A DNA stretch of 64,000 bases, taken from Sphaerimonospora thailandensis (lineage in GTDB: Bacteria > Actinomycetota > Actinomycetes > Streptosporangiales > Streptosporangiaceae). Shown here in pieces: positions 8,301-16,321 of this stretch. The position numbers and the translations under genes were made by a program. The notes below the pieces were generated by a model, which did not search any database, was not told the origin of the DNA, and saw only the letters and a list, made by a program, of their open reading frames with translations. The stretch is from NCBI RefSeq assembly GCF_016863115.1, contig NZ_BOOG01000022.1, positions 55,723 through 119,722 on the forward strand, written 5' to 3'. Each line of letters starts with the position of its first letter. Position 1 is the stretch's first letter.

Positions 8301-10321
8301 CGGATCCCGCCGAGGGCATCCAGGCCCCCGCCGTGCAGCCGCACCTCGCCGTCGGCCGAGCACGACACGACCGTCGCGCACTCCTCCGGCAGCAACCGCT
8401 GGTCGCCGTCGATGGCGATCGTGTAGACGCCGGCCCGTGGGCCCTGCCTGAGCACCTGCGGCATGCCCGGCAGGCCACGCAGCACCTGGGCGCCGTCCAG
8501 GATGACGAGCACGTCGAACGGCTGCTCGTCGTAGCCGGCGAAGGCGGGTTCCGTCTCGGCCGTCGCGCCGCCCCTGCTGAGGTTGACGCCGCCGAGGTCG
8601 TCCCACCCCGCCGGCCCGCCTGTCAACCGCCCACCGCCCAGCGCCGACGCCGATCCGCCCAGTCCCGGTTTGGTCTCGTCGTCGAGCCGTTCTTCGATCA
8701 GCGCGGTGAGTTCCGCGACCCGGCGGGCGGCGGCCTCGGGGTCGGCGCCGACGAGCGCGACGCTGTCAGCGCCGAGAGGCCCCCCGCCGCGGTGGCCGCA
8801 GTGGGGGAGCCAGCGCACCCAGCCCCACTGCCGGTCGCTGTCCGACCCCGCCGACAGCACGACGATGGCCAGGTCGCGCGGGCTGTGCAGGGCGGCGGCC
8901 TGACCGACCAGCCAGCGTGCGCAGGCCAGCGCCGTCTTCCGCGGCCCGGTGACGCCGGCCACGCCGAGCCGCCGCATGACCAGCGCGACCGGCACGTCGT
9001 GACAGGTCGGCTGCTCGGGCCGGGACGCGTCCTGCGGGGCTCCGCTCTCGAGCTCGAACTCCAGCCCGGCGGGCAGATCGGCCAGGCCCACCCGCAGCCG
9101 CAGCGCGTCCCGGTCGTGGACGCGGCGCTCCCACAGCCTGCGCCGGGGCCCGGTGGCGGTGAGCAGCACCTCGGCCGGGTCGGGTGCGCCGTCCCGGCGT
9201 GCCGCCTCGTCCTCCTTGACGGCCAGGGCGACCTCCGCCTCGAACGCCGCCAGGCGCTCCCGGTACGCCTTGACCGCCCGGCGGTGCTTCTTCTTGCCGT
9301 GCCTGCGGTCGCTCACCCACTGCCCGATCATGAGGAGCGGTGTCATGAACGCGAACAGCAGGTAGTACCAGGTCTTCAGGGCCACGGCCATGACCACGCC
9401 GAGCACCGCCGGGAGCAGCGCGGCGAGCAGTTGCAGCCGCATCCCCTCGGCCCGGCGCGGCTCCGCGGGGACCGTGATCCGCCGGCCGGGGACCGGCCGC
9501 CGCAGCCTGGGCGGGCGGTTGTAGGCGAGACCCCCGTCCGGCAGCGCGTCCAGGTGCGTGTCCGGCGGCTCGACGGGGCCGAGCGAGAAGGCCGAGTTGC
9601 CGCATGAGAGGGCGCCCCACTCGGGCCAGGGCACGGCCTCGGTGAGCGGCTCGCCCTCCAGCCGGGCGGCTCCCTCGCTCATGCTCTCTCGCCGCGCCGT
9701 GGCGCCCTGCCGTCGTCCCCGGCGTCGGCGCCACCTCTTCTTGACTTTCTTGCGTGGTACGGCGTCGCCCGGTTCCACGGTCACGCCGTTCGGGGTCAGG
9801 CGGATCACGGCGGCGACCGGGGGCATCCCCAGGTCGGGTACGGCTATCGCGCACGCCGGATCGGACCCGATCGTGTGCGCGCCGACGCCGAGCCGGTGGA
9901 CCGAACCGGCGCCCGGGCCGCCCACGACGCGCAGCTCCACCAGCCCGTCGGGCTCCTCGCTCATCGTGGCCCACGCGGCCCGGGCGTCCAGGGCGACCAC
10001 GTCGCCGTCGCGGAGCAGTCCGAAGACGGCCGCTTCCGGATCCAGCGGCCGCCCGTCCAGCCAGAGCCCACCACCCTGCCGCGGCCTGCGCGGGCCCGCA
10101 CCGGCCCCGCGTCCGGCTCTCCCGCCGGCGGCGCTTCGGCTGCCGAGGTCGTACGGCGCTCGGGCGTGCGGGAGCCGTACGACATTCGAGGCGCGGCCGG
10201 ACGGGTCGTCGAGCGCGGCGACGAGATCGGCGGTGAGCGCGGCCACGGTGGCCGTCTCGTCGCCTTCGATCAGCACGTCACGCCGTTCGTGCTCGGTGAC
10301 CACGGTGAGCGTAATCCGCAT
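5387..10321 (-). CDS. EssC/EccC-like type VII secretion ATPase with FHA domain and three ATPase modules
   Basis: This protein of 1644 residues is a membrane-bound FtsK/SpoIIIE-type motor that would drive export of WXG100 proteins. In order: an N-terminal ubiquitin-like stretch, an FHA-like domain around residue 155 (IGSDPACAIAVPDL), a hydrophobic pair of helices near 296-333 (LLPAVLGVVMAVALK, YYLLFAFMTPLLMIG), then three RecA-like ATPase domains. P-loop 1 near residue 760 is canonical (GTTGAGKSE) with Walker B LVLIIDEFAAL. P-loops 2 (near 1145, GSARSGRST) and 3 (near 1467, GPPRSGRSS) have Arg in place of the Walker lysine and are probably weak or non-hydrolytic. FHA plus one chain with three ATPases resembles Firmicutes EssC more than split mycobacterial EccCa/EccCb. 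ATG at 10321 with CGGGAG about 9 nt upstream is preferred over an in-frame start 38 codons earlier. Confidence 0.85.
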   Translation of the reverse strand: MRITLTVVTEHERRDVLIEGDETATVAALTADLVAALDDPSGRASNVVRLPHARAPYDLGSRSAAGGRAGRGAGAGPRRPRQGGGLWLDGRPLDPEAAVFGLLRDGDVVALDARAAWATMSEEPDGLVELRVVGGPGAGSVHRLGVGAHTIGSDPACAIAVPDLGMPPVAAVIRLTPNGVTVEPGDAVPRKKVKKRWRRRRGRRQGATARRESMSEGAARLEGEPLTEAVPWPEWGALSCGNSAFSLGPVEPPDTHLDALPDGGLAYNRPPRLRRPVPGRRITVPAEPRRAEGMRLQLLAALLPAVLGVVMAVALKTWYYLLFAFMTPLLMIGQWVSDRRHGKKKHRRAVKAYRERLAAFEAEVALAVKEDEAARRDGAPDPAEVLLTATGPRRRLWERRVHDRDALRLRVGLADLPAGLEFELESGAPQDASRPEQPTCHDVPVALVMRRLGVAGVTGPRKTALACARWLVGQAAALHSPRDLAIVVLSAGSDSDRQWGWVRWLPHCGHRGGGPLGADSVALVGADPEAAARRVAELTALIEERLDDETKPGLGGSASALGGGRLTGGPAGWDDLGGVNLSRGGATAETEPAFAGYDEQPFDVLVILDGAQVLRGLPGMPQVLRQGPRAGVYTIAIDGDQRLLPEECATVVSCSADGEVRLHGGGLDALGGIRADQVSISWADRLSRALAALRDVSREDAASAVPGSARLLDLLGPDACEPDHIAKRWGRSTRAVIGVGPDGPFEVDLSRDGPHALIAGTTGAGKSELLQTLISSLAVVNRPDEMTFVLIDYKGGAAFKECVRLPHTVGMVSDLDGHLTQRALSSLAAEIRRRERLLLEAGAKDIEEYQRLRSRGATWVLGSGGVRQAPAGGLFGTAGGHVRQQEGERPSMPRLVLIIDEFAALVTELPDFVEGLVDIARRGRSLGIHLILATQRPGGVVTADIQANTSLRIALRVTDVRESADVIDSPDAAHISRSTPGRCYVRSGAGPAVAVQTARIGGRSPRRAPASGDGAGQGGESLRVMELAWPALGRPVSVPAVESGDDSDLALLVDAIGEAGRGVPGQPSPWLPPLPELVTLSVTGRADGDSPGHRLDPAGPYRTDAQEVPPLPFGLVDLPWQQGRRPLVLDPRHGGHLLIAGSARSGRSTALRTLAGSIAAGASPADVHIHAIDCGSGALLPLVGLPHCGAVVTRDQLDRVERLLTRLRAEVGRRQQLLAEAGYASLTEARTAARGRAPRSSGDEVGRLPWLVLLLDRWEGYVAAFENYDYGRLLDALMQLLREGPAVGLRAVVTSDRSGLIGQISTIFDERLVLRLADPADYGLAGLPVRDLPTSMPPGRALSVGEHGLVESQIALLSPDQSGPAQVAVLQELGRSAAARFGGHDLEAGDLGDGGRGRWVWAGEPPLRVDALPMRITAEQALDLVPSFEPPSPLWALLGAGGDSLAPLGVDLLGQGPAAVIAGPPRSGRSSCLVTAAISLLRQGASVLAVTPRRSPLRELAGSAGVLAVLDGNARDVAEGDATRDLLSLVKDRERYVVLVDDAELISPDSPLGLALEEVLRTGRDGEHGLFIAGATGDLATAYRGFVAEARKARTGLLLSVQSPADGDLFNVRLPRGAVGGPTGRGLLVISGTATPIQAAVPVQ

Positions 10322-10859
10322 GCGCAGACTCCCGGCGGGGGTCGGATAGGGGGACGTTCTCCGGCAAAGCGTTTCATCCGCCGGGCCTCCCCGGGAAGAA
10401 CCCGTGGAGATCTTCCATGACGATTCGGCCCGCATTCAGGGCTTTGCCGCGTGGACGTCCGGCGAAGGCCACGTTAGCGAGGGGATCCGGGCGGCGCGTG
10501 CCCTAATCGGTAAACCGCCATGTCATGCGCATCTTCCGGCATGGCCGGGACGTACGGCAGGCACGGATTCGACCGTGGCCGCTCGGTCAAGCACCTTGTG
10601 AACGATGGGGCATCGGGAAGGGACTGTTACCCTTTATCACAGAATTTCCAGATCGGATAGTCGCCTACCAATATGGTGATAGATCCATTGCCGTTGACAG
10701 GTGTATTGCCAACGGATAAGCATGGGACGCCGTATCTCGCCACGCCTGAGACCGAAAGTCGGCCATAATGTGGTGAATGCGCGGAGAACGGCAAGGACCG
10801 TAAATAAATTGGAGCAGCCCGAAAATTGGGCGTGATCATCACTGGGAGCCCCCGAACAG
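10322..10859. other. Divergent intergenic region between type VII ATPase and Tad operon
   Basis: These 538 bp contain no supportable gene. The right half (about 10600-10800) is clearly more AT-rich than its surroundings, as expected for a promoter region. TTGACA at 10694-10699 is the best -35-like word, but the sequence 17 bp downstream (TAAGCA) is a poor -10. GGGAG at about 10843-10847 is a plausible ribosome-binding site for the first Tad gene at 10860. Confidence 0.4.
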
Positions 10860-11567
10860 ATGAGGATCAGCGAGAAGGCGTCGCAGGACGGTCGCGGCGC
10901 GGTGAGTGAGCGGTCCGGGCTGTCCGGGCCCGCGTCTCGCAAGCTTCCCGTCTCGCCCAGGGAGCGCAGGCCCGCGCTCGCGGCGCTCGCCGTGCTCCTC
11001 ATCCTGGGCGGCGCCCTGGCGACCACGTTGCTGGTGATGCGCAGCGGCGAACGGGTGTCGGCCATCCGGGTCGGCCAGCAGGTCGGAGCGGGACAGTCGA
11101 TCCCGATATCCGCGCTGGAGGAGGTGGAGATCGCCGACACCGGCATCGCCCGGGTCCTGTGGCGCGACCGCGAGAGCGTCGCCCAGGGGTACGCCGCGGT
11201 GACCCTGCTGCCCGGCACGCTGCTGACCGAGACGATGGTGGCCGAGTCCAGCGGCGACGTGGGACCGGGCAAGGCGCTCGTCGGCCTCGCGCTCAAGCCC
11301 GGGCAACTTCCGGTCGGCCTGCAAGTGGGCGACGTCGTCCAGGTGATCTACGTCGCGGGCGCGGACAAGGGCACGGACCAGGGGACGGAAGGCCGGCAGC
11401 AGCGGGTGCTCGCCACCGCCGCACGCGTCCACAGCATCCCCACCCCCGGCCGGACCGGAGGAAGCGGGCTGTTCACGGTGCGCGTGGACACCTCCGCCGC
11501 GCCGGCCATCGCCCAGCACGCCTCAAACGGGCAGGTCGCCCTGATCAAGCTTCCCGGAGTGAAGTGA
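10860..11567 (+). CDS. cpaB: SAF-domain pilus assembly protein, CpaB/RcpC-like
   Basis: First gene of the Tad pilus operon, 235 aa. It has a cytoplasmic basic N-terminus, one membrane helix (LAALAVLLILGGALATTLLVM, about residues 40-61), then a SAF-like beta-clip domain (VSAIRVGQQVGAGQSIP ... GYAAVTLLPGTLLTE) and a second beta-rich stretch with VGLQVGDVVQVIYV. In Tad systems CpaB/RcpC sits at the envelope and helps pilus assembly; Gram-positive members are short like this one. The stop TGA is followed after one base by the GTG of the next gene, so the two are co-translated. Annotation rests on the SAF pattern and on gene context. Confidence 0.75.
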   Translation: MRISEKASQDGRGAVSERSGLSGPASRKLPVSPRERRPALAALAVLLILGGALATTLLVMRSGERVSAIRVGQQVGAGQSIPISALEEVEIADTGIARVLWRDRESVAQGYAAVTLLPGTLLTETMVAESSGDVGPGKALVGLALKPGQLPVGLQVGDVVQVIYVAGADKGTDQGTEGRQQRVLATAARVHSIPTPGRTGGSGLFTVRVDTSAAPAIAQHASNGQVALIKLPGVK

Positions 11568-11568
11568 C

Positions 11569-12354
11569 GTGGCGCTCATCGTCCTCGCGGCAGACAAGGG
11601 AGCGCCCGGTGTGACCACCGCGGCGACCGCCCTCGGCGCGGTGTGGCCCCGGCCGGTGCTGCTGGCCGAGTGCGACCCGTCGGGAGGCGACCTGGCCTAC
11701 CGGCTGCCGGGGGAGGACGTGGGCGTGCTCAATCCGGGCCGGGGCCTGCTCAGCCTGGGCGCCGTGGCGAGGCGGGGGCTGCGCGCCGAGCTGATCTACG
11801 AGCACACGCAGCGGCTCGTCGGCGGCCTCGACGTGCTCACCGGGCTCACCAACGCGGAGCAGGCGGCGGGGCTGACCTGGCTGTGGGGGCCGCTCGGGCG
11901 CTCGCTGGCGGCGCTGCCGGGCGCGGACGTCCTGGCCGACTGCGGCCGGCTCGGGTCGCACCCGCAGATGAACGACCTGATCGCCGAGGCCGACGAGGTG
12001 GTGCTGTTCACCCGGGCCAGCCTCGACCACGTCGCCCACCTCCGGGAACGGCTGACGCTGCTGGGCCGGCGGGCCGGAGTGGTGGTGATCGCCGATCCCA
12101 GGGCGTACCGCGCCTCGATCGAGGAGGTCCGGCGGATCGTCTCCGGCTGGGACGTCACGTTCGTCGGCGGCCTGGCACATGATCCGAAGGGTGCGGAGTT
12201 GCTGCGCGGGCAGTGGGGCGGCCGGCTCGACCGCAGCCTGCTCATCCGGACCGCACGGGATCTGGCCGGGCGGCTCATGGCCCAGTTGACGGCCGATGCC
12301 GCCGCCTCCGACGCCCAGGGCGGCACGAGGCCGACGAGGGGGCCGAGATCATGA
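11569..12354 (+). CDS. CpaE/TadZ-like P-loop protein with deviant Walker A
   Basis: A 261-residue MinD/ParA superfamily protein, GTG start. The N-terminal LIVLAADKGAPGVTTAATAL occupies the place of the deviant Walker A KGGxGKT, but the second lysine is replaced (GVTT), a variant seen in actinobacterial Tad-associated members and likely to impair ATP hydrolysis. Further ParA-like landmarks are LLAECDPSGGDLAYRL and VLADCGRL. TadZ/CpaE proteins localise the pilus machine at the membrane. It starts one base after the previous stop and overlaps tadA by ATGA. Confidence 0.7.
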   Translation: MALIVLAADKGAPGVTTAATALGAVWPRPVLLAECDPSGGDLAYRLPGEDVGVLNPGRGLLSLGAVARRGLRAELIYEHTQRLVGGLDVLTGLTNAEQAAGLTWLWGPLGRSLAALPGADVLADCGRLGSHPQMNDLIAEADEVVLFTRASLDHVAHLRERLTLLGRRAGVVVIADPRAYRASIEEVRRIVSGWDVTFVGGLAHDPKGAELLRGQWGGRLDRSLLIRTARDLAGRLMAQLTADAAASDAQGGTRPTRGPRS

Positions 12355-13670
12355 ATGCGGAGCAGCGGCCCGTCGACCACGGCCTGGTGAAGCGGTTCCG
12401 GCAGGAGGTCGGAGACCGCCTGGCACACCAGCGGCGGCTGGACCAGGCCAGCGGGCTGCCGCCGATGACCGGCGAGGACGAGCGACAGTTCGCCCGCGCG
12501 CTGATCGCGCAGGTTCTCGAGGAGTACGCCCGCGGCGAGATCGGCGTGGGCCGCACGCCGCCGACCGCCGAAGAGGAGGAGGCGCTCGCCGGGGGGATCC
12601 ACGCCGCGCTGTTCGGCGTGGGCCGGCTGCAGCCGCTGCTGGACGACACCGAGATCGAGAACATCGACGTCAACGGCTGCGACCGGGTCTTCGTCGGTTA
12701 CGCCGACGGCCGCGAGGCGCTGGCCGACCCGGTCGCCGACACCGACGAGGAGCTGATCGAGCTCATCCAGGTCCTGGCGGCGTACTCGGGGCTGTCGTCC
12801 AGGCCGTTCGACACGGCCAACCCCCAGCTCGACCTGCGCCTGCCGGACGGGTCGCGGTTGTCCGCGGTGATGGACGTGACCGTCCGGCCGGCGCTGTCGA
12901 TCCGCCGCGCCCGCCTGGGCAAGGTCTTCCTCAGCGATCTGGTCGGCAACGGCACGCTCATGCCGGAGCTGGGCCGGTTCCTGTCGGCGGCGGTGGCGGC
13001 CCGCAAGAACATCATGATCGCGGGGTCGACGAACGCGGGCAAGACCACCCTGCTGCGCGCGCTGGCCAACGAGATCCCGCCGCACGAGCGGTTGATCACC
13101 GTGGAGCGGGCGCTGGAGCTGGGGCTCGACCAGTTCCCCGAGCTGCATCCGAACGCCGTGGCCTTCGAGCACCGCCTGCCGAACTCGGAGGGCCAGGGCG
13201 AGATCACCATGGCCGAGCTGGTGCGGCGCTCGCTGCGGATGAACCCGTCCCGGGTGATCGTGGGCGAGGTGCTCGGCGACGAGATCGTCACGATGCTCAA
13301 CGCGATGACCCAGGGCAACGACGGGTCGCTGTCGACCATCCACGCCAACTCCAGCATGGAGGTGTTCAACCGCATCGCCACCTACGCGCTGCAGGCCGAG
13401 GAGCGGCTGCCGATCGAGGCCACGCACATGCTGATCGCGGGGGCGATCGACTTCGTCGTGTTCATCGAGAAACGCAACGACTATCACCGGGGCGGCGGGC
13501 TGCGGCGGTACGTCTCCAGCGTCCGCGAGGTGACCGGGGTCGACGGCCGGGTGCTCTCCTCGGAGGTGTTCACCATGTCGGGAGATCAGCTGGTGCCGCA
13601 CGCCCCGATCTCCTGCGCCACCGAGTTGGCCTATCACGGCTACGACCCCGCGCAGGGAGGGTGGCGATGA
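12351..13670 (+). CDS. tadA: TadA/CpaF secretion ATPase
   Basis: A hexameric type II/IV secretion ATPase that powers Tad pilus assembly, 439 aa. It has an N-terminal helical domain, then ENIDVNGCDRVFV and RPALSIRRARLGKVF typical of CpaF. Walker A is IAGSTNAGKTTLLRAL (about residue 223). The Asp-box/Walker B region is SRVIVGEVLGDEI, and the His box includes TIHANSS. The ATG at 12351 overlaps the previous stop (ATGA); the frame stays open 46 codons further upstream, but that part is out of frame with real coding. The stop overlaps the tadB start in the same way. Confidence 0.93.
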   Translation: MNAEQRPVDHGLVKRFRQEVGDRLAHQRRLDQASGLPPMTGEDERQFARALIAQVLEEYARGEIGVGRTPPTAEEEEALAGGIHAALFGVGRLQPLLDDTEIENIDVNGCDRVFVGYADGREALADPVADTDEELIELIQVLAAYSGLSSRPFDTANPQLDLRLPDGSRLSAVMDVTVRPALSIRRARLGKVFLSDLVGNGTLMPELGRFLSAAVAARKNIMIAGSTNAGKTTLLRALANEIPPHERLITVERALELGLDQFPELHPNAVAFEHRLPNSEGQGEITMAELVRRSLRMNPSRVIVGEVLGDEIVTMLNAMTQGNDGSLSTIHANSSMEVFNRIATYALQAEERLPIEATHMLIAGAIDFVVFIEKRNDYHRGGGLRRYVSSVREVTGVDGRVLSSEVFTMSGDQLVPHAPISCATELAYHGYDPAQGGWR

Positions 13671-14563
13671 ACGCCGGACTCTTCGGAGCGTTCGACCCAC
13701 TGGTGCTGCCGGCCGGGGCGGTGATCGGCGGCGGGCTGTTCCTGCTGGGCCTCTCTCTCCACGGCACGCGACCCAGGCCGGCCCGCCCGGAGGGCAGAGC
13801 GAACCGGGTGCGGCTGCTGCGCGCCCTCACCACGAGGACGACCGTCGCCCTGATCACCGGAGTGGTCGTCCTGGCGGTGACCCGGTGGGCGGTCATCGCG
13901 GGGGGATCGGTGCTCCTGGTCCTCGCCTGGCGAGGCCTGACCGGCGGCGCCGCGGAGGAACGCGCGGCGATGCGACGGCTGGAGGCGCTGGCCGCCTGGA
14001 CGGAGTCGCTGCGCGACACCATCGCCGGGGCCGCCGGCCTGGAACAGGCCATCCCGTCGTCGGTCCGGGCGGCCGCCCCCACCCTGCAGCCGCAGCTGCG
14101 GACGCTCGTCGACCGGCTGCACACCCGCATGCCGCTCCCCGACGCGCTGCGGATGTTCGCCGACGAGCTCGACGACACCTCGGCCGACCTGGTGGTCGCC
14201 GCCCTCATCCTCAACTCGCGGCTGCGTGGTCCCGGACTGCGGGACGTGCTGTCCGCTCTGGCGGTGTCGGCCCGGGAGGAGCTCGACATGCGGCGGAGGG
14301 TCGAGGCCGAGCGGAGGTCGACCCGCAAGAGCGTGCAGATCGTGGTCGGTACGGCTCTCGCCTTCGCCGGCGCCCTGGTCATCTTCAACCGGTCGTATGT
14401 GGAGGAGTACGGCAACCCGCTCGGCCAGGCCGTGCTGGTCGTGGTCGCGGGCCTGTTCGGCGCCGGGTTCGCCTGGATGCGGCGGCTGGCCCGGTTCGAC
14501 AAGCCCGCCCGCATCCTCGCCCCCTATCACCGTCCGCCGGTCAGGCAGAAGGAGGCCGGATGA
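13667..14563 (+). CDS. tadB: TadB-like type II secretion F-family membrane protein
   Basis: A 298-residue inner-membrane platform protein. Hydrophobic segments lie near residues 14-34 and 60-90, and two at the C-terminus (VGTALAFAGALVIF; LGQAVLVVVAGLFGAGFAW). Between them is a cytoplasmic T2SSF helical domain with the family-typical pattern LEALAAWTESLRDTIAGAAGLEQAI and DELDDTSADLVVAALIL. It is coupled by ATGA overlaps to tadA before it and tadC after it. Confidence 0.88.
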   Translation: MNAGLFGAFDPLVLPAGAVIGGGLFLLGLSLHGTRPRPARPEGRANRVRLLRALTTRTTVALITGVVVLAVTRWAVIAGGSVLLVLAWRGLTGGAAEERAAMRRLEALAAWTESLRDTIAGAAGLEQAIPSSVRAAAPTLQPQLRTLVDRLHTRMPLPDALRMFADELDDTSADLVVAALILNSRLRGPGLRDVLSALAVSAREELDMRRRVEAERRSTRKSVQIVVGTALAFAGALVIFNRSYVEEYGNPLGQAVLVVVAGLFGAGFAWMRRLARFDKPARILAPYHRPPVRQKEAG

Positions 14564-15648
14564 TCGAGACCGTGCTCGCGGGAGGCGTGCTCGGCATCGG
14601 GCTCTTCCTCCTGATCAGGGCGCTGTTCCCGCCGAGGCCCGGGCTCGTCGCCAGGCTCGCCGCGCTCGACGTCGCCCGCGACGGCACCGCGGTCCCGAGG
14701 GCGCCGCTCATCGCTCCCGAGGAGAACGTCAGCCCGTTCCGGCGTGGCCTGGGCGAACGGCTCGCGCGCTTCTACGCGGCCCGCGGCTGGGAGGCGCGCT
14801 CGACCAAGGCCGACCTCGCCCTTCTGGGGAAGTCCTTCGAGGGGTTCCTGGCCACGAAGGTCCTGCTCGGCGTCTCGGGGCTGCTGGCCTTCCCGATCCT
14901 CTTCGCCTGGCTCGCGCTCATGGGCTGGGGCATGTCGGCGCAGGTGCCGTTCTGGTCCACGCTCCTGGTGAGCGTGGTGTTCTTCCTGCTCCCCGACGTG
15001 CAGATCAAGCGCGACGCGGCCGACCGGCGGCGCGACTTCCGGCACGCGGTGGGCGCCTTCCTCGACCTCGTCTCCATGAACCTCGCGGGAGGTCGCGGCG
15101 TTCCCGAGGCGCTGATGATGGCGGTGTCCGTCGGCAACCCCAGGCCTGCCGCCGATCCGCTGCCCCACGGCAGGCCGGCGCCGGCGGGGACGGGCACGGG
15201 GGCAGGGCGCACGGTGGGAGGGCGCACGGGAGCCGGGGGAGCGGGGGCAGGGGACAGGGCAGCCGGGGGCACGGGTACGGGTGCCGACGGCGCCGGTCCC
15301 TCGGCGGCGGGCTCCAACTGGGCGATGGAGCGGATCCGTGAGGCGCTGTCCAACGCCCGGATCGTCGGCATCACCCCGTGGCAGGCCCTCGGCCAGCTCG
15401 GCGACGAGATCAACGTGGATGAGCTGCGGGATCTGTCCGCGGCGCTCGGACTCGTCGCCGACGACGGCGCGAAGGTGCGGGCCTCGCTCACCGCCCGCGC
15501 GGCCACCCTGCGGCGCCGCGAGCTCGCCGAGGTCGAGGGCAAGGCGGGTGAACGGTCTCAGTCGATGCTGGTGGCGCAGCTCCTGCTGTGCGCCGGCTTC
15601 GTGCTCTTCCTTAGTTTTCCGGCAGCGATGAAGATGTTGGGGTCCTGA
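14560..15648 (+). CDS. tadC: TadC-like type II secretion F-family protein with Gly/Ala-rich insertion
   Basis: The second platform protein of the pair, 362 aa. Helices lie at residues 1-22, about 105-145 and 340-360, with the T2SSF signature FRHAVGAFLDLVSMNLAGGRGVPEAL. Oddly, the T2SSF domain is interrupted at about residues 195-250 (15145-15318) by low-complexity Gly/Ala/Thr/Pro sequence (TGTGAGRTVGGRTGAGGAGAG and onward) before the domain resumes at NWAMERIREALSNAR. TadC relatives lack this, so it is a local expansion, probably a surface loop. It starts by ATGA overlap with tadB and ends TGATG into the pilin-like gene. Confidence 0.85.
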   Translation: MIETVLAGGVLGIGLFLLIRALFPPRPGLVARLAALDVARDGTAVPRAPLIAPEENVSPFRRGLGERLARFYAARGWEARSTKADLALLGKSFEGFLATKVLLGVSGLLAFPILFAWLALMGWGMSAQVPFWSTLLVSVVFFLLPDVQIKRDAADRRRDFRHAVGAFLDLVSMNLAGGRGVPEALMMAVSVGNPRPAADPLPHGRPAPAGTGTGAGRTVGGRTGAGGAGAGDRAAGGTGTGADGAGPSAAGSNWAMERIREALSNARIVGITPWQALGQLGDEINVDELRDLSAALGLVADDGAKVRASLTARAATLRRRELAEVEGKAGERSQSMLVAQLLLCAGFVLFLSFPAAMKMLGS

Positions 15649-15878
15649 TGCTCTGGTTGCACTACCTGATCGCCGTGCTGCGCGTACGGATCGACCGTGC
15701 CAGGAACGCTCCCAGCAGGGGAGCCTCGGCGGTCGAATGGGTGATCATCACGGCGATCATCGCCGGGGTCGCCCTGGGGCTCGCCACGCTCATCAAGAAC
15801 CTCGTCGCCGGGAAGGAGGGCGAGATCACCTCCAACTTCGGCGGTGGCGGCGGTGGGGGCGCCGCGGGTGACCAGTGA
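15648..15878 (+). CDS. Flp-type pilin-like small protein
   Basis: A 76-residue protein with a basic N-terminus (LRVRIDRARNAPSRG), then a hydrophobic helix starting ASAVEWVIITAIIAGVALGLATLI. The Gly-Ala...Glu arrangement resembles the Flp prepilin site, where the peptidase cuts after Gly and Glu is +5; here Glu is at about +4/+5. The C-terminus is a short polar and poly-Gly tail. In Tad loci the structural pilin sits exactly here, between tadC and the TadE genes. No prepilin peptidase is encoded in this operon, so it must come from elsewhere. It overlaps both neighbours by 1-4 nt. Confidence 0.7.
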   Translation: MLWLHYLIAVLRVRIDRARNAPSRGASAVEWVIITAIIAGVALGLATLIKNLVAGKEGEITSNFGGGGGGGAAGDQ

Positions 15879-16321
15879 GCCCAGGGGGTCGGCGCGCCTC
15901 AGGACGCCGGGCGGCGAGCGAGCGCGGTGCCACGGTGATCGAGCTCGCCATGCTCATGCCGGTCATCCTGGCCGTGGTGCTGCTGGTGGTCCAGTTCACG
16001 CTCTGGTTCCACGGCCGGCAGGTGGCGGACGCCGCCGCACGGGAGGGGGCCCGCATCGCCCGCGCCGCCGGCACCTCCGACGGCTGGCAGAGCGGCGCCG
16101 AGGCGAAGGCCAGGCAGATCATCCAGGCGGTGGGGCCCAAGCTGCTGCGGAACGCCCAGGTGCAGGCATGGGAGAAGGGCGACCAGCGGGGCGTCGACGT
16201 GACCGCCAGCGCCGTACAGGTGGTGCCGCTGCTGCCCGAGACGACCTTCGAGGTCACCGCGCACTTCGGCGGCCCGATCGAGTGCTTCCGCCCCGACGAC
16301 GGCTCGGAAGGCTGCGAATGA
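15875..16321 (+). CDS. TadE-like pseudopilin
   Basis: A 148-residue TadE-family protein. The N-terminus RGATVIELAMLMPVILAVVLLVVQFTLWF is the classic TadE helix (E-x-A-hydrophobic), followed by HGRQVADAAAREGARIAR, the conserved amphipathic stretch. The extracellular C-terminal part contains one Cys near the end. Such minor pilin-like proteins are processed by the prepilin peptidase and help pilus assembly. The GTG start overlaps the previous stop (GTGA). Confidence 0.82.
   Translation: MSPGGRRASGRRAASERGATVIELAMLMPVILAVVLLVVQFTLWFHGRQVADAAAREGARIARAAGTSDGWQSGAEAKARQIIQAVGPKLLRNAQVQAWEKGDQRGVDVTASAVQVVPLLPETTFEVTAHFGGPIECFRPDDGSEGCE

Noticed and set aside
7868..9607. 579-codon plus-strand frame inside the EssC-like gene
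   Set aside because: It is a third-position GC shadow with no motif, opposite clear ATPase domains.
10694..10722. TTGACA with TAAGCA as a promoter for the Tad operon
   Set aside because: The -10 match is only two of six, and the position is over 130 bp from the first gene; kept only as a remark.
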